Shown: positions 6,661 through 7,417 of the stretch, piece after piece | Position numbering within the stretch: position 1 is the first letter of the stretch | Layout: the number at the start of each line of letters is the position of its first letter | NCBI GenBank assembly: GCA_013205645.1 | Contig: JABMMH010000248.1 | Coordinates: forward strand, 1 to 7,417 | From: Polaromonas sp. | GTDB taxonomy: Bacteria > Pseudomonadota > Gammaproteobacteria > Burkholderiales > Burkholderiaceae_C | Direction of reading: 5' to 3' | Length of the DNA stretch: 7,417 bases | Position numbers and translations under genes: made by a program | The notes under the pieces: generated by a model | Told to the model about the DNA's origin: nothing | The model's database searches: none | Seen by the model: the letters and a program-made list of their open reading frames with translations, nothing else

Positions 6661-6702
6661 CACTTAATGGGGTCTCACTTAATGGGGTCTGACCCCAATT
6701 AA
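6622..6702 (+). CDS. 26-codon ORF, possibly a broken gene start
   Basis: ATG at 6622 opens a frame of 26 codons. The first fifteen residues, MSDSQLNQQQFLEHL, look like an ordinary cytoplasmic protein start. The rest is made by the 15-bp tandem repeat (MGSHLMGSDPN) and stops at 6700-6702 inside the REP-like palindrome. There is no clear ribosome site; GGGCGG lies about 11 bases upstream. It may be the remnant of a gene cut by the repeat, or chance. Confidence 0.2.
   Translation: MSDSQLNQQQFLEHLMGSHLMGSDPN
6661..6690. repeat. Perfect 15-bp tandem duplication
   Basis: CACTTAATGGGGTCT occurs at 6661-6675 and again at 6676-6690 with no gap or mismatch. The second copy forms the left arm of the palindrome that follows, so the first looks like a duplicated half-unit. 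Confidence 0.95.
6679..6702. repeat. REP-like palindrome GGGGTC-T-GACCCC
   Basis: TGGGGTC (6683-6689) and GACCCCA (6691-6697) are perfect inverted repeats around one T. TTAAT (6679-6683) and ATTAA (6698-6702) can extend the pairing with a slip. GGGGTC/GACCCC palindromes flanked by TTAAT are, from memory, a common dispersed repeat in proteobacteria, often near REP-associated tyrosine transposases (RAYT). No such transposase gene is in this window. Confidence 0.65.
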
Positions 6703-6815
6703 TTTAGGCTGGCCAGGTGCTCTTTGGCCTTGTCCAACTGGCCCATCTGGATGTGGGCGACCAGTGAGTCGTCGTATTTTTTGAGATTGCGCAGACTGTA
6801 GCTCAGCAGGTTAAT
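6699..6815 (-). pseudogene. 3' tail of an unidentified gene
   Basis: The - strand frame ending at the TAA at 6701-6699 encodes about 38 residues with protein-like character: LLSYSLRNLKKYDDSLVAHI, then MGQLDKAKEHLASLN. It is helical, charged, and about three quarters of its codons end in G or C, like the real genes here. The stop codon falls at the edge of the REP-like palindrome. Upstream of about 6815 to 6842 the same frame runs open across miaB in antisense, where it is only a shadow. I therefore read this as the end of a gene whose body is missing. I do not recognise the family. Confidence 0.45.
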
Positions 6816-6836
6816 CCGTCGGCGCTGCGCGGGTTG

Positions 6837-7417
6837 GTGCCTGAGCTGCTGAAAGCCCGCGAGCGGCTGGGCAAATCGCAGGTCGACATCAGTTTTCCTG
6901 AGATCGAGAAGTTTGACCACCTGCCGCCAGCACGGGTTGATGGCGCCAGCGCTTTTGTCAGCATCATGGAAGGTTGCTCCAAATACTGCAGCTATTGCGT
7001 GGTGCCCTACACCCGCGGCGGCGAAGTCTCGCGGCCGTTTGACGACGTGCTGGTCGAGATCGCCGGGCTGGCCGACCAAGGTGTCAAAGAAGTCACCTTG
7101 CTGGGGCAAAACGTCAACGCTTACCGCGGTCCGATGACCGCAGCCGGAATAAACAGCAAGAGTGGCAACACTGACATAGCCGATTTCGCCCTGCTGCTGG
7201 AGTACGTGTCTGACATCCCCGGCATTGAGCGCATTCGCTACGTCACCAGCCACCCGAACGAGTTCACCCAAAGCCTGATTGAGGCTTACGCCAAGCTGCC
7301 CAAACTGGTGAACCATTTGCACCTGCCGGTGCAGCACGGCAGTGATCGTATTTTGATGGCCATGAAGCGCGGCTACACCGCCACGGAATACAAAAGCACG
7401 GTTCGCAAGCTGCGCGC
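6837..7417 (+). CDS. miaB: MiaB fragment, missing the 5' third; runs off the window
   Basis: MiaB is a radical-SAM enzyme that methylthiolates i6A37 of tRNA to ms2i6A. From 6840 on the reading matches MiaB closely: VDISFPEIEKFDHLPPARV, AFVSIMEGCSKYCSYCVVPY, LLGQNVNAYRG, YVTSHPNEFT and LHLPVQHGSDRILMAMKRGY. The radical-SAM cluster cysteines C-x3-C-x2-C are at 6975, 6987 and 6996. The frame is open to the window end. What is missing is the N-terminal methylthiotransferase domain of about 110 or more residues, with the cysteines of the second iron-sulfur cluster; the frame has a stop at 6765-6767. Just before the match, LRGLV replaces the usual LHRL. The coordinate given is the first possible internal start (GTG). 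Without its N-terminal domain the product could not do the methylthiolation, so this is probably a pseudogene or a rearranged or misassembled copy. Confidence 0.85.
   Translation, partial: MPELLKARERLGKSQVDISFPEIEKFDHLPPARVDGASAFVSIMEGCSKYCSYCVVPYTRGGEVSRPFDDVLVEIAGLADQGVKEVTLLGQNVNAYRGPMTAAGINSKSGNTDIADFALLLEYVSDIPGIERIRYVTSHPNEFTQSLIEAYAKLPKLVNHLHLPVQHGSDRILMAMKRGYTATEYKSTVRKLR

Noticed and set aside
6661..6690. CRISPR-like repeat
   Set aside because: Two adjacent 15-bp copies with no spacers and no cas genes.
6816..7337. Long - strand frame across miaB read as one 212-residue gene with the 6699 tail
   Set aside because: This part is the antisense shadow of miaB, whose + strand motifs are unmistakable. 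Only the last 38 or so residues look coding.

Overview
The window is GC-rich chromosomal DNA, most likely from a betaproteobacterium of the Burkholderiales (Comamonadaceae-like). This rests on the MiaB-like sequence at the right end and on the tsaE-amiC pair at the left end. The placement is by recognition of protein sequence, not by a search.

Left, + strand (1-1756): the end of tsaE (tRNA t6A modification ATPase, cut by the window edge) overlaps by ATGA with a complete amiC-type N-acetylmuramoyl-L-alanine amidase. The amidase has a Tat-like signal, an AMIN domain and an Amidase_3 domain. A short convergent intergenic region with hairpins follows (1757-1916).

Middle, - strand (6296 down to 1917): a compact four-gene archaic (sigma/Csu-type) chaperone-usher pilus operon. 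In transcription order it holds a major SCPU-domain pilin, a periplasmic PapD-like chaperone, an outer-membrane usher, and a second SCPU-domain subunit coupled to the usher by ATGA. The chaperone keeps pilins soluble and delivers them to the usher, which secretes and assembles them by donor-strand exchange. The last subunit has almost no N-terminal donor extension, so it fits the distal tip. Three RNA-level signals cut the operon: a strong hairpin just after the major pilin gene, a textbook intrinsic terminator between chaperone and usher, and a terminator-like hairpin after the last gene. They suggest stepped expression with the major pilin highest.

Upstream of the operon (6297-6540): a structured GC-containing leader next to a 120-bp block of only about 17% GC. 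The block has four tandem TTAA units, repeated TACTTTT heptamers and a perfect TTGACA on the - strand. This is the likely promoter and regulatory region.

Right end (6541-7417): a REP-like palindrome (GGGGTC-T-GACCCC) with a perfect 15-bp tandem duplication abuts the 3' tail of an unidentified - strand gene. That tail is joined head-on to miaB lacking its 5' third. This region is a rearrangement junction, or possibly an assembly chimera, and is the least ordinary part of the window along with the terminator inside the pilus operon.
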